A stretch of DNA of 7,453 bases, from NCBI GenBank assembly GCA_035315685.1, contig DATFXR010000685.1, positions 1 to 7,453 of the forward strand. The letters are read 5' to 3'. The DNA is from QHWK01 sp035315685 (GTDB lineage Bacteria; Acidobacteriota; Vicinamibacteria; Vicinamibacterales; CAVVIG01). The notes under the pieces were generated by a model. It was not told the DNA's origin and made no database searches. It was given only the letters and a program-made list of their open reading frames with translations. Positions 4,936-7,453 of this stretch are shown here, piece by piece; position 1 is the stretch's first letter; every line of letters begins with the position of its first letter. The position numbers and the translations under genes are program-made.

Positions 4936-5937
4936 TCAAGCCCTTTCAAGTTTCAGCCGGATATTGACAAAGTTATAAGGCGGCCACGGACCCGTGTACT
5001 TGAACGTCAGCTTGTCGAAGCGGCCGGCGATCGACTTCACCTTCGCGTCGAACGCCGACTCCTGGTCGCGTGAGATCAGGAACGCGGCGTTCATGATCAT
5101 CTTGTCGCCAATCGGCTTGTTGATGCGCGACGCGACCGATACCTCGCGCAGCTGCTCGAGGATGTCGGCGACATAGCGCTCCGACCGGGCCTGCAGCGCC
5201 GAGTCGATCAGGCGGCCGTACTGCATGCGTGCGAAGTAGGTCGGACCCTTCTGTCCCGAGATTTCCTTCTTCAGGCGGCCGATATCCTCGTCTTCCTGCT
5301 CGACCTTGCGCACCGCCTGATCGCGATCCCAGAGGACCTTCAGGCCGAACTCGAGCTTGTTCTGCATCTTGTTCAGCACGTCGCCGAACGCTTCCGCCGC
5401 CGAGCGCAACAGCTCGACGATGTCCTCGCGCGTTTTGAAGATCGTGCCGAACGACATCGGAATCACGGTGTGCTCGCGCATCACGGTTTCGTTCACGCGT
5501 TCGTGGGCGAGCACGTTCTCGCGGGTCGAGTCGAGCACTTCGAGCGGCGCGTCGGAGACGACCGCCGCGAGGTTGCGGTAGTGCACGGTATAGACGTCGG
5601 ACGGGTCGGCGCCGATGCCGATCGGGCCGAAACGGAGCGGATCGATCGATTCGATGATGCAGTAGACGTACTTGCCCCGGCTCGTGCCCGACGCGGTTTC
5701 CGGCGCCAGCATCGTCCGGCCGGCCTGGACGGTTTTCTCCGAGGCGCGGCGCTCGCCGATCGACCCGCGCGCGGCCCTGGCCGCCTTGGCCGAGACCGTG
5801 CGTGCCGATCCATTCGGCTTCGACGGTTTCGCGGCGCGACCGGCCGCCTTCTTCGTGCTGCCCTTCATCGCACGCGCCTTCACCGCCGCAGGCGGGCGCG
5901 ATCGCTCGCCTTTGCGCGCGCTAACTGCTCTTGGCAT
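4936..5937 (-). CDS. gvpF/L: GvpL/GvpF family gas vesicle protein with an 88-residue basic N-terminal extension
   Basis: The GvpF/L domain starts at about residue 89 (KYVYCIIESID) and runs to the signature TGPWPPYNFV near the end, with AAVVSDAPLEVL, VNETVMREHTVIPMSFGTIF, a charged helical region and MNAAFLISRD between. This is a normal, intact family domain, so it should act as an assembly factor for gas vesicle proteins. Residues 1-88 are a disordered-looking Ala/Lys/Arg/Ser tail with about 22 basic and few acidic residues, resembling histone H1-like tails. ATG 5937 is preferred because AGGAG lies eight bases upstream; the internal ATG at residue 76 (5712) lacks a good site. The start overlaps the end of the response regulator gene by 17 bp. 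The last residues (LKLERA) are encoded by a TTGAAA-rich stretch beyond the usual family end. Confidence 0.94.
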   Translation of the reverse strand: MPRAVSARKGERSRPPAAVKARAMKGSTKKAAGRAAKPSKPNGSARTVSAKAARAARGSIGERRASEKTVQAGRTMLAPETASGTSRGKYVYCIIESIDPLRFGPIGIGADPSDVYTVHYRNLAAVVSDAPLEVLDSTRENVLAHERVNETVMREHTVIPMSFGTIFKTREDIVELLRSAAEAFGDVLNKMQNKLEFGLKVLWDRDQAVRKVEQEDEDIGRLKKEISGQKGPTYFARMQYGRLIDSALQARSERYVADILEQLREVSVASRINKPIGDKMIMNAAFLISRDQESAFDAKVKSIAGRFDKLTFKYTGPWPPYNFVNIRLKLERA

Positions 5938-6367
5938 ATTTGCCGCTCCTGCGCGGTCGCTTGCTGGTTGCCGAGGGCGCGTCGAGAATCTTTTTGATCT
6001 CGCGCACGAGATCTTCGGGCAGGCACGGTTTGGTGACGAACGCGTCGCAGCCGGCCTTCTTGGCGCCTTCCGAAATCCCGGCGAGCGCGTGGCCGGTGAG
6101 CGCCACGACCGGGATCGACGCGGTCCGCTTGTCAGCCTTGAGCCGGCGTGTCGCCTCCCAGCCGTCCATCACCGGCAGCGACAGGTCCATCAGAATGATG
6201 TCCGGCGACGCATCGACGGCGCGCTGCAGCGCCTCGAGGCCGTTGCCGGCCCCGATCACCTCGTAGCCGGAGAACTCGAGATACTCGGTGTACATCTCGC
6301 GCGCGTCTGGATAGTCGTCCACGAGCAGCACGCGGGGGCGATCGGGTTTACCTTCGGTGGCGCTCAT
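5921..6367 (-). CDS. Single-domain response regulator (CheY-like receiver)
   Basis: The 148-residue product is one receiver domain (about residues 11-130). The acidic pair is D17-D18 (VLLVDDYPDAREMY), the phospho-acceptor D61 sits in DIILMDLSLPVMDGWEA, the switch T91 in VVALTGHA, and K113 in VTKPC. All catalytic positions are present. There is no DNA-binding or enzymatic output domain, only a short basic Ser/Lys/Arg tail (about 132-148), so it must signal through a partner or relay phosphate. It is transcribed directly after the histidine kinase, with a 4-bp ATGA overlap, and its end overlaps the following gvpF/L by 17 bp. Kinase and regulator are thus very likely a cognate pair made together with the gas vesicle proteins. 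An AAGGG sequence lies about six bases before the ATG. Confidence 0.95.
   Translation of the reverse strand: MSATEGKPDRPRVLLVDDYPDAREMYTEYLEFSGYEVIGAGNGLEALQRAVDASPDIILMDLSLPVMDGWEATRRLKADKRTASIPVVALTGHALAGISEGAKKAGCDAFVTKPCLPEDLVREIKKILDAPSATSKRPRRSGKYAKSS
5946..5950 (-). promoter_or_regulatory. Ribosome binding site AGGAG for the basic-tailed gvpF/L
   Basis: Minus-strand AGGAG lies eight bases before ATG 5937, inside the end of the response regulator gene. It is the best Shine-Dalgarno match of the starts examined here, and it supports translation of the long basic N-terminus instead of a start at residue 76. Confidence 0.7.
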
Positions 6368-7453
6368 TTCCGTCCCTTGACTGGTAAGGTCAACGTGAAG
6401 GTCGACCCCTTGCCGACCTGACTCTGAACCGTGATCCCTCCGTCGAGCATCTGCGCGAGGCGCCGGCAGATCGACAGGCCAAGCCCGGTGCCGCCGTAGG
6501 CGCGCGTCGGCGTGTTGTCGAGCTGCCGGAAATCTTCGAACACCCGTTCCTGGTCGGTCGGCGCGATGCCGATTCCGGTGTCGGTGACCGACAGGGAGAT
6601 GGCGCGTTCCTTCGGGAACTGACGGCCGGTAATCGTGACGCTGCCGTGGTGCGTGAACTTCAGCGCGTTGCTCAGCAGGTTGAGCAGGATCTGCTTCACC
6701 TTCTGACGGTCGCTGCTGATCGACTTCAGTTCCTTCTGCAGATCAATCGTCACCACCAGCTTCGAGCGGATGATGATCGGCTCGAGCTCCGACTTGACCT
6801 CGCCGAGCAGCTCCGGGATCCGGAAGGTCGACAGCTGCAGCGGCATCCGGCCGGCTTCGATGCGCGAGATGTCGAGAATCTCGTTGATGATCGTGAGCAG
6901 GTGGCGGCCGTTCGATTCGATGCGGCCCAGCTGTCGCCTGACCGGCGGCTCGAGTTCGCCCGCCACGCCCTGCAGCAGCATCGACGTGTAGCCGAGCATG
7001 GCGTTGAGCGGCGTCCGGAACTCGTGGGACATGTTGGCGAGAAACTGCGATTTCAACGCCGATGCCTGTTCGAGCTCGATCGCCTGGCGCCGCAGCAGTT
7101 CGTTCTGCTGCGCGATGTCGGCGGTCGCAGCTTGAATCTTGCGTTCGAGCTCGTCCGACGCCTGCTTCAACTGCTCGTAGAGTCTGGCTTTCTCGATCGC
7201 CTCGCGGCGGTCGTGGAGAATCGTCACCACCGCGGTCAACTCGCCGTGCTCGGAGAGGATCTTGCCGGCAATCGCTTCCACCGGCATCGGCTCGCCGGCC
7301 ATCGGATCGACCAGGCCGATCTCGCCGACGCGGCGCTGATCGGCGCTGACCAGCATGCCGGCGATGAACGAGGAGAAATGCGCGTCGTTGGCCTGCACCC
7401 AGCGCTGCTCGATCTCGGTGGCGCGCTGAGGAATCGTGAACAGGCGCTCGGCC
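6364..7453 (-). CDS. Sensor histidine kinase with PAS-like region, coiled coil, HisKA and HATPase domains (5' partial)
   Basis: The frame stays open to the right edge (362 complete codons; the first visible residues are AERLFTIPQRATEIEQRW), so the gene begins outside the window. The visible order is the end of a PAS-like sensor domain (about 1-85, with 'GEPMPVEAIAGKIL...GELTAVVTILHDRREA'), a coiled-coil helix (about 86-135), a HisKA dimerisation domain with the phospho-acceptor His143 in NMSHEFRTPLNAM, then a HATPase domain with the N-box (QILLNLLSNALKF), the G1 box VTDTGIGIA, the F-box FEDFRQLD and the G2 box GGTGLGLSI. All catalytic boxes are intact. No membrane segment is visible, so a cytoplasmic sensor is possible, but the N-terminus is unseen. 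A GTG at 7398 is internal to the PAS-like region and is not the start. The stop overlaps the response regulator start as ATGA. Confidence 0.96.
   Translation of the reverse strand, partial: AERLFTIPQRATEIEQRWVQANDAHFSSFIAGMLVSADQRRVGEIGLVDPMAGEPMPVEAIAGKILSEHGELTAVVTILHDRREAIEKARLYEQLKQASDELERKIQAATADIAQQNELLRRQAIELEQASALKSQFLANMSHEFRTPLNAMLGYTSMLLQGVAGELEPPVRRQLGRIESNGRHLLTIINEILDISRIEAGRMPLQLSTFRIPELLGEVKSELEPIIIRSKLVVTIDLQKELKSISSDRQKVKQILLNLLSNALKFTHHGSVTITGRQFPKERAISLSVTDTGIGIAPTDQERVFEDFRQLDNTPTRAYGGTGLGLSICRRLAQMLDGGITVQSQVGKGSTFTLTLPVKGRK

Noticed and set aside
7396..7398. GTG start for the histidine kinase
   Set aside because: The frame continues without a stop to the window edge with plausible protein sequence, and a start here would cut into the PAS-like domain.

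Overview
This is a GC-rich bacterial window dominated by the downstream part of a gas vesicle (gvp) operon on the minus strand. Read in the direction of transcription, from the right edge leftwards, the order is: sensor histidine kinase (5' end outside the window), single-domain response regulator, GvpF/L with a long basic N-terminus, a repeat-filled spacer, GvpG, a tandem two-domain ArsA/Get3-type ATPase, a second GvpF/L, a GvpA-superfamily (GvpS/J/M-like) protein, and GvpK. Most junctions are stop/start overlaps (4 bp at three of them) or a 3-bp gap. The only real spacer is the 110 bp between the first GvpF/L and GvpG. The block therefore looks like one translationally coupled transcription unit. 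The main shell gene gvpA and the AAA+ gene gvpN are not visible; if present, they lie outside the window.

A convergent plus-strand gene enters from the left edge and ends at 793. It encodes the C-terminal part of a probable outer-membrane beta-barrel protein resembling the 'MetA-pathway of phenol degradation' transporter family. An outer-membrane protein fits a diderm host. The high GC, the two-component style and the short heptanucleotide repeats at gene boundaries recall soil Acidobacteriota of the Vicinamibacteria type. That placement is an impression, not proof.

The non-coding DNA is unusual. The 169 bp between the convergent genes is an inverted pair of heptamer arrays (GATTCGG on the left, CAAATCC/CGAATCC on the right). 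Each convergent transcript meets a GGG-N4 array directly after its stop codon. A different heptamer array (ATGGCTG, also with inverted arms) fills the gvpF/L-gvpG spacer. A second copy of that element lies inside the ATPase reading frame and encodes the linker between the two ATPase domains. A degenerate C/G-rich heptamer tract sits at the gvpG-ATPase junction.

Working model (inference): the GvpF/L, GvpG, GvpK and GvpA-like proteins are assembly and minor components of a gas vesicle. The ArsA/Get3-like double ATPase, which has a CXXC pair in each half but none of the extra cysteines expected of an arsenite pump, may be a dedicated chaperone or targeting ATPase for hydrophobic Gvp subunits. 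The overlapping kinase and regulator suggest that gas vesicle production or activity is under two-component control.
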